From the NCBI RefSeq assembly GCF_007827815.1, contig NZ_VITH01000001.1, positions 782,979 to 846,978 of the forward strand: DNA of 64,000 nt, read 5' to 3'. Below, one piece after another: positions 1 to 7,711 of this stretch (positions are counted from its first letter, which is position 1; every line of letters begins with the position of its first letter). The translations under genes and the position numbers were made by a program. The DNA is from Azospirillum brasilense (GTDB lineage: Bacteria; Pseudomonadota; Alphaproteobacteria; Azospirillales; Azospirillaceae). The notes beneath the pieces are model-generated. The model did not search any database. It had not been told where the DNA came from and worked only from the letters and a program-made list of their open reading frames with translations.

Positions 1-140
1 ATGGACAGCCGCGGCGTCGGCTCGACACTCGCCGGGGCCAGGGCGGCGGACGGCGGCGCGGTCTCGGACGCCGGCGCGCAGCCGGCGAGGACCGCGCCGG
101 TCAGGAACACCGCAAGGATGGCACGAACTCGGCGCTTCAT
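1..140 (-). CDS. Lipoprotein, N-terminal part only
   Basis: The reading frame starts with ATG at 140 and runs off the left edge of the window, so only about 46 residues are visible. The protein begins with MKRR and a hydrophobic stretch ending in a lipobox, LAGC, at about residues 18-21. A Pro/Ala/Ser-rich linker follows. This is a classical type II signal peptide, so the product should be a lipid-anchored envelope protein. A GGAG Shine-Dalgarno lies about 8 bases before the ATG. The functional domain is outside the window, so no function can be given. Confidence 0.6.
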   Translation of the reverse strand, partial: MKRRVRAILAVFLTGAVLAGCAPASETAPPSAALAPASVEPTPRLS

Positions 141-309
141 GGATCGTCTCCGCCTGTGTTTGGGTCGATTGGACGGCAACGTTACACGGATGGCCGGCGT
201 TCCCGGCATGGCAGCGGCCGTAAGTTACGGTAATCCCGCCGCGCCGAAGGGGAGGGTTGCAACGGCAACATTGCCACGGACGGCGGCGCCCCGCTGACCG
301 CGGCACGCT

Positions 310-717
310 TCAGGGACGGATGCGCTGCCGGAAGGCAAGAAACTCCTGCCGGTCGAGCATGGAGTCGTGGTTGGTGTCGGCGATGAGGAATGCCTCGTCG
401 ATGACCGTGATGAAATCCAGGCTGTCGATCCGCCCGTCCGGCCCGGCGGCGGCGGCGAACACCTCGGGCCTCAGCGGTGTCTCATCGGGCGTCAGCACGA
501 GGTCCCGGTTCCGGTCCCAGACATAGAAGACCAGAATCTTGTTGTTCTGAAACTCCGCGTTCGAAATCCGCCCGTCGTCATTCTCGTCGAACAGATCGAA
601 CACGTCGGCCTTCTGCCCCGCCCGATCCGGCATCTCGGCGGCCATAGCCGGCGCCTGCAATCCAACCGGCGAGGCGAGAATTGCGAGGAGGAAGACCGGA
701 CCGGTGCTGCGGAACAT
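310..717 (-). CDS. Exported EF-hand calcium-binding protein
   Basis: This 135-residue protein has an N-terminal signal peptide ending near the AMAA at residues 24-27, so it is probably periplasmic. Calcium-binding loops are visible at about residues 44-56 (DENDDGRISNAEF), 68-79 (DRNRDLVLTPDE) and 114-126 (DTNHDSMLDRQEF). A degenerate fourth loop lies near 92-102. Two EF-hand pairs fit a calmodulin-like fold. The frame is open on the minus strand with EF-hand spacing conserved, so it is real despite a long overlapping frame on the other strand. It stands alone, 93 bp upstream of nothing co-directional. Its partner or role is unknown; a calcium sensor or buffer is the most that can be said. Confidence 0.8.
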   Translation of the reverse strand: MFRSTGPVFLLAILASPVGLQAPAMAAEMPDRAGQKADVFDLFDENDDGRISNAEFQNNKILVFYVWDRNRDLVLTPDETPLRPEVFAAAAGPDGRIDSLDFITVIDEAFLIADTNHDSMLDRQEFLAFRQRIRP

Positions 718-810
718 GCTGCTGCGCCCCTATGCATCATGACGTTCGCGATGATGCCGTCAAAAGAGGGGACCGGTGCAGGTACCGTACCGAAACATAC
801 CGATGGCCCA

Positions 811-2223
811 TCAGAACTTGAACACCGCCTCCATCCCGACGAAGTGGATGGTCTTCGCGGGGCCGGTGTCCTGAAGGAAGGAGCCGGGCTGGAACAGCGA
901 GTAGGACAGCAAGCCCTCGACCGTGCGCCCGGCGGCGTAGGACAGCACAAGCTCCCCCTGCGTGCCGATGTGGCGCGACCGCGATCCGGCGCCGGAACGG
1001 AGCAGGTTGCCGGACAGGTCGTAGACGCCGTCCTCCAGGCTCATCCGCCAATAGGCGATGGCCGAGGCGGACAGGCTGAACTCGTCCGACAGCGCCAGAT
1101 CCACGGAGGGATGCAGGTTCATCAGGTTCAGCGGCCCGACCGGGGTCAGTTCCCCGAAATACTTGGCGCGGGGGAACAGGGGGTTGAAGGTGCCCAGCCG
1201 CCCGTCGCCGGGATCGCGGTCGCCGCTGGCGATGTTGGCCTTCAGCCCGAGCCGCGGGCGCAGCGGCAGGCCGTTCCAGCGGTGTCCGGTGTCGCTGGCG
1301 ACCGACCATGCGGCGATGGTGTCGCCATCAATGCGGCCGGTCTGGAGCATGGCCTCCCAGTTCCAGTCCCAGCCGTCGGCCTTGCCGAACAGGCGGGTGC
1401 CCAGCGTGTGCCGCTCCTCCCGTCCCTGCCCGCCCTCGAAGGACGCCGCCCGGTTGCCGTAGCCGATGTAGTAGGCGTCCAGCCCCGTGCCCCAGCCCGC
1501 CCCTGCGCCGCGCGTGGCGTACAGCCCCCAGGCGGAGCGACCCCCGTCGCGCCGGTCGTCGAACAGGTCGGGCGCCGCGCGGACGGGGCGGCCGAGGAAG
1601 CCGTCCACCCGCCAGGGACCGGACTGCACGATGCCCGTCACCGCGTCGAAGGCGCGCGGCACGTTGGCGCCGTAGCGCAGGCTGATCAGCCGTTCCGACC
1701 CATAGGCGAGCATCTGACGCCCCGCCCGCAGCGTGCCCTGCGCGTCGCCCAGCGGGACGGAGAGGTCGGCGAAGCCCTGCAGCAGGTCGGTGCGATCGAC
1801 GTCCGGCGCCCCCTCCGGCCCGAGCTTGCCCGCCGAACCGGCCATGATCAGTTGCCCGAAGACCCGCAGGGCCGGGCCGGCGCGCAGGTCGGCGTAGGGC
1901 AGCAGGCGCCACAGGCCGTAGGCGTCGTTCCTCGGCTCGTCCTGCCCCCAGCCGCTGTTGCGCACCGCCTCGCCGCGCAGCCGCGCCTCCAGCCCGGTGG
2001 ACAGGGAAACCGTGCCGCCGGGGCTGAGCGGGACCGCCTTGAACCGCTCCCAGAAGGCGCCGCTGCCCGCCGCAGGGTCGAGGAGGTAGCGGTAATCCTC
2101 GTCGTAGCGGGTGTTGGTCAGCGGCGGGGGCGTCTTCGCGGGAGTCTCCGCCGGAGTCTCCGCTGGGGCCGGGGCGGACTGGAGCAGCAGAGCCGCAACC
2201 AGCGCCCCGCGCCACCGCCTCAC
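811..2223 (-). CDS. Outer-membrane porin, alginate-export family
   Basis: The 470-residue product has a short signal peptide (LVAALLLQSAPAPAE) followed by a mature domain typical of the alginate_exp beta-barrel family. Visible signs are repeated amphipathic strands, the GRQMLAYGSERL and SVDLALSD regions, and a C-terminal aromatic residue (MEAVFKF) as in outer-membrane proteins. The start is taken as the GTG at 2223, which overlaps the stop of the upstream MFS gene (GTGA) and places the signal peptide correctly. It is the last gene of a six-gene operon, so it probably lets the operon's substrate or product cross the outer membrane. Family assignment is fairly sure; the substrate is unknown and alginate should not be assumed. 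Confidence 0.82.
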   Translation of the reverse strand: MRRWRGALVAALLLQSAPAPAETPAETPAKTPPPLTNTRYDEDYRYLLDPAAGSGAFWERFKAVPLSPGGTVSLSTGLEARLRGEAVRNSGWGQDEPRNDAYGLWRLLPYADLRAGPALRVFGQLIMAGSAGKLGPEGAPDVDRTDLLQGFADLSVPLGDAQGTLRAGRQMLAYGSERLISLRYGANVPRAFDAVTGIVQSGPWRVDGFLGRPVRAAPDLFDDRRDGGRSAWGLYATRGAGAGWGTGLDAYYIGYGNRAASFEGGQGREERHTLGTRLFGKADGWDWNWEAMLQTGRIDGDTIAAWSVASDTGHRWNGLPLRPRLGLKANIASGDRDPGDGRLGTFNPLFPRAKYFGELTPVGPLNLMNLHPSVDLALSDEFSLSASAIAYWRMSLEDGVYDLSGNLLRSGAGSRSRHIGTQGELVLSYAAGRTVEGLLSYSLFQPGSFLQDTGPAKTIHFVGMEAVFKF

Positions 2224-3872
2224 GAGGACCGCCCCGCGTGGTGCTCCAGCGCCAGGAAGTGCGACACCCGCGGCGGCCCGTCGCCGCGGTGGAAGGCCAG
2301 CGCCTCCTTCTGCACGTCCGCGTCGGCGTTGGACACCCGGCGGTGCTGGCGCTGGTGCTCCGCCCAGGATTCGACGAAGAACCACTCCAGCACCCGTTCC
2401 GGATCGCCGGAATCCTGGCTGACGCCCCAGGCGTAGGCGCCGTCCCGCCGCCGCGCCTCCGACAGGCGGCGGAGTGCGGCGTGGAAGGCGTGCTGGTCGG
2501 CGGCGGCCACCCGGTACTCGATGGTGATCAGCACCGGACCGCGGTCGTTGCGCACCGGCTCGGCGGTCAGCGGCTCCGGCCAATGGTTGGACGGGGTGAG
2601 GTCGGCCTCGCCCTCCGGCAGCGGCACCGCGCGGGACAGCACCGCGACGGCGAGCAGCCCGGCGGCGCTGACCCACAGGGTCGCCGGCACGCCGATCGCG
2701 TCGGCCAGCGCGCCCCAGCCGAGACTGCCCGCCGTCAAAGCGCCGTTGAACACGGTCAGGTACAGCGCCAGCCCACGCCCGCGCACCCAGTTGGGCAGGA
2801 TGGCCTGGGTGGTGGCGCTCAGCGTCGTCAACACGGCGATCCAGGCCGCACCGGCGCCCAGCAGGACCGGCAGCGCCAGCCAGCGCGGCGGGGCCAGGGC
2901 CAGGATGCCCATGACCACGGCGGTGACCAGCGCCGCCGCCAGCATCAGGCCGTCCGCGCCCAGACGCTCGCGCAGGCGCGGCAGGACGGTTGCCCCGCCG
3001 ATGGCCCCCGCCCCCACGGCGCCGAGCAGCAGGCCGTAGAAGCCCGGCCCGCCGCCCAGCATCGGTCCGGCGACGATGGGCAGCAGGGCCCACAGGGCGC
3101 TGGCGCAGGCGAAGAACAGGCCGGCGCGCAGGAAGACGCGGTGCAATTCCTTGCTGGCGCGGGCATAGCGCAGCCCGGCGCGCAGCGCGCCGCCGAACTG
3201 CTCCGACAAATCGTCGCGGGCATCGGGGGTGCGCCGCCACCACAGCAGGGCGGCGATGACGATGATGTAGGAGGAGACGTCCACCGCGTAGGTGGCGGCG
3301 GCCCCGGCGGCGGCCAGGATGGCGCCGCCCGCCGCCGGGCCGATGGCGCGGGCGATGTTGATGCCCAGGCTGTTCAGCGCCACCGCGCCCTTCAGCTCGC
3401 CGCGCGGCACCAGTTCCGGCACGATGGACTGCCAGACCGGCGCCATCAGCGCCGCCCCGACCCCGCCGAGGAAGGTCAGCCCGGCGATGGAGGCGACGCT
3501 GGCGACGCCCAGCCACGCCTGGATCATCAGCGCGGCGCTTACGCAGGCGAGCAGGCACTGGATGACGATCAGCATCCGCCGCCGGTCCATGATGTCCGAC
3601 AGCACCCCCGCCGGGATCGCCAGCAGGAAGATGGGCAGCGAGCCCGCCGCCTGGATCAGCGCGACGGTGGACGGCGATCCCGACAGGTCGAGCACCAGCC
3701 ACGCGCTCGCCACGTCGCGCATGAAGGTGCCGACGTTGCCCAGCACCGCCGCCACCCACAGCACGGCGAACAGCCGGTTGCTCAGCGGCGCGAAGGCACC
3801 CGCCGGCTTGGATGCGGCGGGCTTATGTCCGGGCGGCTGTGCGCCGGGGGTTGGGACGGCCTCGGCGGTCAT
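2220..3872 (-). CDS. MFS exporter with C-terminal monooxygenase-like (ABM) domain
   Basis: This 550-residue protein has about 12 membrane segments in residues 25-425 and the DRRR cytoplasmic loop after TM3, matching the MFS_3 (EntS-like) exporters. The last ~110 residues are soluble and resemble a ferredoxin-like antibiotic-biosynthesis-monooxygenase fold, with ITIEYRV near 445, a WGVSQD strand and an EWFFVESWAEH helix. This fusion is known in the family. It overlaps the DoxX gene by ATGA at its start and the porin by GTGA at its end, so the three are translationally coupled. It likely exports a small organic compound across the inner membrane. Substrate unknown. Confidence 0.85.
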   Translation of the reverse strand: MTAEAVPTPGAQPPGHKPAASKPAGAFAPLSNRLFAVLWVAAVLGNVGTFMRDVASAWLVLDLSGSPSTVALIQAAGSLPIFLLAIPAGVLSDIMDRRRMLIVIQCLLACVSAALMIQAWLGVASVASIAGLTFLGGVGAALMAPVWQSIVPELVPRGELKGAVALNSLGINIARAIGPAAGGAILAAAGAAATYAVDVSSYIIVIAALLWWRRTPDARDDLSEQFGGALRAGLRYARASKELHRVFLRAGLFFACASALWALLPIVAGPMLGGGPGFYGLLLGAVGAGAIGGATVLPRLRERLGADGLMLAAALVTAVVMGILALAPPRWLALPVLLGAGAAWIAVLTTLSATTQAILPNWVRGRGLALYLTVFNGALTAGSLGWGALADAIGVPATLWVSAAGLLAVAVLSRAVPLPEGEADLTPSNHWPEPLTAEPVRNDRGPVLITIEYRVAAADQHAFHAALRRLSEARRRDGAYAWGVSQDSGDPERVLEWFFVESWAEHQRQHRRVSNADADVQKEALAFHRGDGPPRVSHFLALEHHAGRSS

Positions 3873-4321
3873 GCGGCCCCTCCCCGGCGGCGGGAGTCGC
3901 GATGGGTGAGCACCGCCGCCGCCGCGAAGCCGCCGACGATGGCGAGATGCTCCAGGAAGGTGGCGGTCTGCCGCGCGCGGTCCGGCCCCTCATAGGTCCA
4001 GAAGGCGTGGGCGAGCAGCGTGGCGACCACCGTGAAGCCGGCGAGGATCCCGGCGCCGAGCCAGCACCAGCGCCGTGTCAAAAACAGCGCCGACCCGCCG
4101 AGCTGGCTGACGATCACCGCCACTGCGACGAGGACCGGCAGGCCGAGCCCCAGCCCCGCCGCCTCGGCCACGGCGCCGTTGAAGTCCGTCAGCTTGACCA
4201 GCCCGCTGACGACGAAGGGCGCCGCCAGGGCGAGGCGGGCGAGCCAGGCGGTCCCCGGCCAGTCGAGCAGGGCGGCGACCGGCGCAATGGCGTCCTTGCG
4301 CGTGGAGAGGGTATCGGCCAT
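3869..4321 (-). CDS. DoxX-family membrane protein
   Basis: The product is 150 residues with four predicted membrane helices and the DoxX signature region around APFVVSGLVKLTDF (residues ~33-46). ATG at 4321 was chosen because GAGGGGGAG lies just upstream; an in-frame start at 4351 would overlap the previous gene and lacks such a site. The gene overlaps the following MFS gene by ATGA. DoxX proteins are inner-membrane proteins, often linked to quinone or thiol redox. Here the neighbours suggest an accessory role in the operon, which is inference. Confidence 0.8.
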   Translation of the reverse strand: MADTLSTRKDAIAPVAALLDWPGTAWLARLALAAPFVVSGLVKLTDFNGAVAEAAGLGLGLPVLVAVAVIVSQLGGSALFLTRRWCWLGAGILAGFTVVATLLAHAFWTYEGPDRARQTATFLEHLAIVGGFAAAAVLTHRDSRRRGGAA

Positions 4322-4335
4322 CGTTGCGCTCCCCC

Positions 4336-6312
4336 TCAGACCGCCCAGCAACCGCAGCCGAACACGCCCCAGAAGCTGCGCGCGTCGGACGAGGGCACGT
4401 CGGCGCCCAGCGCCGCCGCGTGGTCATGGCCGTGCACGGCGCAGCCGGAGTGGCAACCGCACTCCGCCGCCTGCCGCTGCACCGTCCTGGGGTCGCGGTG
4501 ATAGCCGCCGACCGTGGCGACCGGCGACCAGTCGGGCATCGGCTTGGGCAGCGGCGGGGCGAGTTTGTCGTAATCGCCTTCGCCATGCACCACGGCGCCG
4601 CCCAGCAGGGTCAGGACCGAGCGGATGTGGGGGATGCGGTCCTCCGCCACCGCCATGTAGTCGTCGCTGAGCAGCGCCGCGTCGGCGAGCTGCCCCGCCT
4701 CGATCCGGCCCTTCTTGCCCTGCTCGTTGGAGAACCAGGTGTTGGCCTCCGTCCACAGGCGCAGCGCCGTTTCGCGGTCCAGCCGGTTCGCCATCGGGTA
4801 GAGCGACAGCCCACCCACCGTCTTGCCGGTGACCAGCCAGGACAGCGAGACCCAGGGGTTGTAGCTCGCCACACGGGTGGCGTCCGTCCCGGCGCCCACC
4901 GGCACCCCGGCGGCCATCATCTTCGCGATGGGCGGCGTGGCCTCGGCGGCCTTGGCGCCGTAGCGCTCCACGAAATACTCGCCCTGATAGGCCATGCGGT
5001 GCTGCACGGCGATGCCGCCGCCAAGCGCCGCGATGCGGTCGATGTTGCGGTCGCTGATCGTCTCGGCGTGGTCAAAGAACCAGTTCAGCCCCTGCAGCGG
5101 GATGTCGCGGTTGACCTTCTCGAAGACGTCGAGCGCCCGGCCGATGGTCTCGTCGTAGGTGGCGTGCAGCCGCCACGGCCAGCGCCGCTCGGCCAGCAGG
5201 CGGACCACCGGCTCCAGGTCCGTCTCCATGTTGGGCGGCATCTCGGGCCGGGCGACACGGAAGTCCTCGAAGTCGGCGGCCGAATAGACCAGCATCTCCC
5301 CCGCTCCGTTCAGGCGGTAGCGGTCGTCGCCGTCGCCCGGCTTCACCGTGTCAGACCAAGTGGCGAAGTCCTTCAACTCCTCCTTCGGCTTCTGGGTAAA
5401 CAGGTTGTAGGCGATGCGCAGCGTCATCTCGCCGTCGGCGTGCAGCTTCTCGATGATCGCATAGTCGTCGGGGTAGTTCTGGAAGCCGCCGCCGGCGTCG
5501 ATCACGCTGGTGACGCCCAGACTGTTCAGCTCCCGCATGAAATGACGGGTGGAGTTGACCTGATACTCCTCCGGCAGCTTCGGCCCCTTGGCGAGGGTGG
5601 AGTACAGGATCATCGCGTTGGGCAGGGCCAGCAGCAGGCCGGTCGGGTTGCCCGCGGCGTCGCGCTGGATCTCGCCGCCCGGCGGGTTGGGCGTGTCCTT
5701 GCCATAGCCCACCGCCCGCAGCGCGGCGGCGTTCAGCAGCGCGCGGTCGTAGAGGTGCAGGATGAAGACCGGCGTGTCGGGGGCGGCGGCGTTCAGCTCC
5801 TCCAGCGTCGGCAGGCGCTTTTCGGCGAACTGGTGCTCGGTGAAGCCGCCGACGACGCGCACCCATTGCGGGGCCGGGGTGCGGGCCACCTGGGCGCGCA
5901 GCATCGCCATGGCGTCGGCCAGGGTCGGCACGCCGTCCCAGCGCAGCTCCATGTTGTAATTCAGGCCGCCGCGGATGACGTGGATGTGGCTGTCGATCAG
6001 GCCGGGGATCAGGCGGCGTCCCTTGGCGTCGATCACCGTGGCGGCGGGGGCGGCGGCGGCGCGCACCTCGGCCTCCCGCCCCACGGCGAGGAAGCGCCCG
6101 TCGCGGATCGCCACGGCGTCGGCCTGCGGGTTGGCGCGGTCGAGCGTCGTGATGCGGGCGTTGACGATCAGAAGGTCGGAAGACGGCATGGCGGCATTCC
6201 CAAGGCGGGTGAGCAGGGGCGAGGCGAGCAGAGTGGCGGCGGCGCTTCCGGCGATGGCGCCCCGACGCCCAACACCGGTGCGACCGATGCCGGGGCGACC
6301 GGTCCCGGTCAT
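4336..6312 (-). CDS. YtcJ-type amidohydrolase, Tat-exported
   Basis: The 658-residue enzyme starts with a probable Tat signal (RRGAIAGSAAATLLASPLL, residues ~15-33). It then shows the metal-dependent amidohydrolase pattern: a composite beta-sandwich start (SDLLIVNARITTLD), the metal site GLIDSHIHV near residue 97, a middle HATYDE motif, an FFDHAE histidine and a late GAGTDATR aspartate. These fit the YtcJ/amidohydrolase-3 group. The C-terminus carries a Cys/His-rich tail (CGCHSGC, HGHDH, CGCW) that may bind metal. It starts inside the end of the XapX gene (ATGA). It should hydrolyse an amide or related bond in an exported location; the substrate is unknown. Confidence 0.85.
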   Translation of the reverse strand: MTGTGRPGIGRTGVGRRGAIAGSAAATLLASPLLTRLGNAAMPSSDLLIVNARITTLDRANPQADAVAIRDGRFLAVGREAEVRAAAAPAATVIDAKGRRLIPGLIDSHIHVIRGGLNYNMELRWDGVPTLADAMAMLRAQVARTPAPQWVRVVGGFTEHQFAEKRLPTLEELNAAAPDTPVFILHLYDRALLNAAALRAVGYGKDTPNPPGGEIQRDAAGNPTGLLLALPNAMILYSTLAKGPKLPEEYQVNSTRHFMRELNSLGVTSVIDAGGGFQNYPDDYAIIEKLHADGEMTLRIAYNLFTQKPKEELKDFATWSDTVKPGDGDDRYRLNGAGEMLVYSAADFEDFRVARPEMPPNMETDLEPVVRLLAERRWPWRLHATYDETIGRALDVFEKVNRDIPLQGLNWFFDHAETISDRNIDRIAALGGGIAVQHRMAYQGEYFVERYGAKAAEATPPIAKMMAAGVPVGAGTDATRVASYNPWVSLSWLVTGKTVGGLSLYPMANRLDRETALRLWTEANTWFSNEQGKKGRIEAGQLADAALLSDDYMAVAEDRIPHIRSVLTLLGGAVVHGEGDYDKLAPPLPKPMPDWSPVATVGGYHRDPRTVQRQAAECGCHSGCAVHGHDHAAALGADVPSSDARSFWGVFGCGCWAV

Positions 6313-6644
6313 GCCCGACCCCGCGGGGGTGCGTCCGCGGCGGGGGCCGACGGGCTCGCGGCGTCCGGCGCCGCGGCGGCAGAGGCCGGGGCAGAGGCAG
6401 TGGCCGGAGCGGCATTGCCCGCCTGCGGCCCCAGGATGTGGCGCGCGCAATCGTTCTGGATGAAGGCGAGGACCGGCTGCCCGGCGATCAGCCGCTTGAC
6501 CACCGGCACCGCCTGCTCGCCGACCAGCATGCCGAGCAGGCCGATCAGGGCGATGGTGGGCGGAGCCGGGGAGCGGACGCCGAGAAACGCGTAGAGGACG
6601 CCGACCAGGATGCCGGCGCCGAGGGAAAGCAGATAGGGCATCAT
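6309..6644 (-). CDS. XapX-domain small membrane protein
   Basis: This 111-residue protein opens with MMPYLLSLGAGILVGVLYA and the LGVRSPAPPTIALIGLLGML stretch, which is the XapX domain: two short membrane helices with a conserved RSPAPP turn. The remaining 40 residues are Ala/Ser/Pro-rich and look disordered. The start could be either of two adjacent ATGs at 6644 or 6641. XapX proteins are commonly encoded next to amidohydrolases and isochorismatase-like hydrolases, exactly as here, but have no assigned biochemical role. Confidence 0.8.
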   Translation of the reverse strand: MMPYLLSLGAGILVGVLYAFLGVRSPAPPTIALIGLLGMLVGEQAVPVVKRLIAGQPVLAFIQNDCARHILGPQAGNAAPATASAPASAAAAPDAASPSAPAADAPPRGRA

Positions 6645-6772
6645 GGCGTGCCTGTTCTTCGTCCGGATGGGCGGAAAGAGGCGGACCGGCCCCGGGGAGG
6701 GTCGGGACCGGTCCGTCGCGGCGCGGGGCATCGGGCGCCGCGAAGCAAGCGCCCCGAACCAAGCGCAGCAGG

Positions 6773-7444
6773 TCAGGCGGCGGCGCTGTGGCCGCCTTCC
6801 GACGCGCCGAACATCGTCTTGGCGTAGATGATGCCCAGGCCATAGGCGCCACCGTACTTCTTGGCGATGCCGGTGGTCATCTCGTAGGTCTCGGTGCGCG
6901 CCCAGTCGCGCTGCAGTTCCAGCATGTACTGGAGCGAGGTCATCGGACGGACGCCGGCCTGGACCATGCGGTCCATGGCGCGCTGGTGCGCCTCGACCGA
7001 GACGTCGCCGCAGGCGTCGGCGATGACGTAGACCTCGAAGCCCTGGTCCAGCGCCGACAGGGTCGGGCCGACGATGCAGACCGAGGTCCACAGGCCGCAG
7101 AAGACCAGCCGGGTCTTGCCCAGGCCGTTCACCCGCTTGATGACGTTCGCATCCTCCCAGGTGTTCATGGAGGTGCGGTCGGTGACCTCCGCCCCCGGGA
7201 AGGCCTCGGTGATCTCGGAGAAGATCGGGCCGGAGAAGCTCTTTTCCGCGACGGTGGTCAGGATGGTCGAGACGCCGAAGCCGGCGGCGGCGTGGGCGAC
7301 CAGCGCGGTGTTGGTGCGCAGAGTCGTGGCGTCGATCGAATGGGTCGCGAAGGCCATCTGCGACTGATGATCGATCATGATCAGCGCGTGGTCCTTCGGC
7401 GAGACGAGCAGTTTGCCGGGAGTCGCGGTGGCGGTGATGGTCAT
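6773..7444 (-). CDS. Isochorismatase-family cysteine hydrolase (YcaC-like)
   Basis: The 223-residue protein matches the cysteine-hydrolase superfamily, with the catalytic set Asp25 (MIDHQSQ), Lys68 (VAEKSF) and Cys123 in LWTSVCIVG. The length and the KYGGAYGLG C-terminus are typical of the YcaC-like subgroup. Such enzymes hydrolyse amides or related bonds in the cytosol; YcaC itself has no confirmed substrate. ATG at 7444 is the first start before the conserved region. It is the first gene of the operon running down to the porin and faces the histidine kinase across a 267-bp gap that holds a candidate operator. Confidence 0.85.
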   Translation of the reverse strand: MTITATATPGKLLVSPKDHALIMIDHQSQMAFATHSIDATTLRTNTALVAHAAAGFGVSTILTTVAEKSFSGPIFSEITEAFPGAEVTDRTSMNTWEDANVIKRVNGLGKTRLVFCGLWTSVCIVGPTLSALDQGFEVYVIADACGDVSVEAHQRAMDRMVQAGVRPMTSLQYMLELQRDWARTETYEMTTGIAKKYGGAYGLGIIYAKTMFGASEGGHSAAA

Positions 7445-7585
7445 GTCTCTATCCCCGTTGTTTTTGGCGCCGGTGCCAATGGCGATGGCCGTGGCGAACA
7501 CGTGACGATGTCTGTGGCCCGGCGGTGTGTCGAAGCATCGGTCAGGGACGGAGGACGGCGACATTGAACTTGCGTTTGCGGGCCC

Positions 7586-7599
7586 TATACCTTGGTATA
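7586..7599. promoter_or_regulatory. 14-bp palindrome in the divergent promoter region
   Basis: The sequence TATACC-TT-GGTATA is a perfect inverted repeat with 6-bp arms, sitting 142 bp upstream of the hydrolase start (minus) and 113 bp upstream of the kinase start (plus). A wider GGCC pair flanks it. Position and symmetry suit a dimeric LuxR/FixJ-type regulator, such as the one encoded at 9337-9993. The rest of the gap shows no other clear element. Confidence 0.45.
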
Positions 7600-7711
7600 T
7601 CAGGCCAAGGCGCCGCTCGCCGCCGGTGCCGGTCGGGGTTAAAGGCTGGGTTTGAGGGTTGAAGGCAGGGTTGAGGGCGGACGTGACCCGACGGGCGGGC
7701 GAGCGACGGTG

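Noticed and set aside
367..2436. 689-codon plus-strand frame opposite the EF-hand and porin genes
   Set aside because: It is antisense to two recognisable genes, is rich in Arg/Gly/Gln/His/Val as expected from a GC-rich shadow frame, and has no domain.
4324..6594. 756-codon plus-strand frame opposite the amidohydrolase
   Set aside because: Low-complexity shadow of a well-supported gene.
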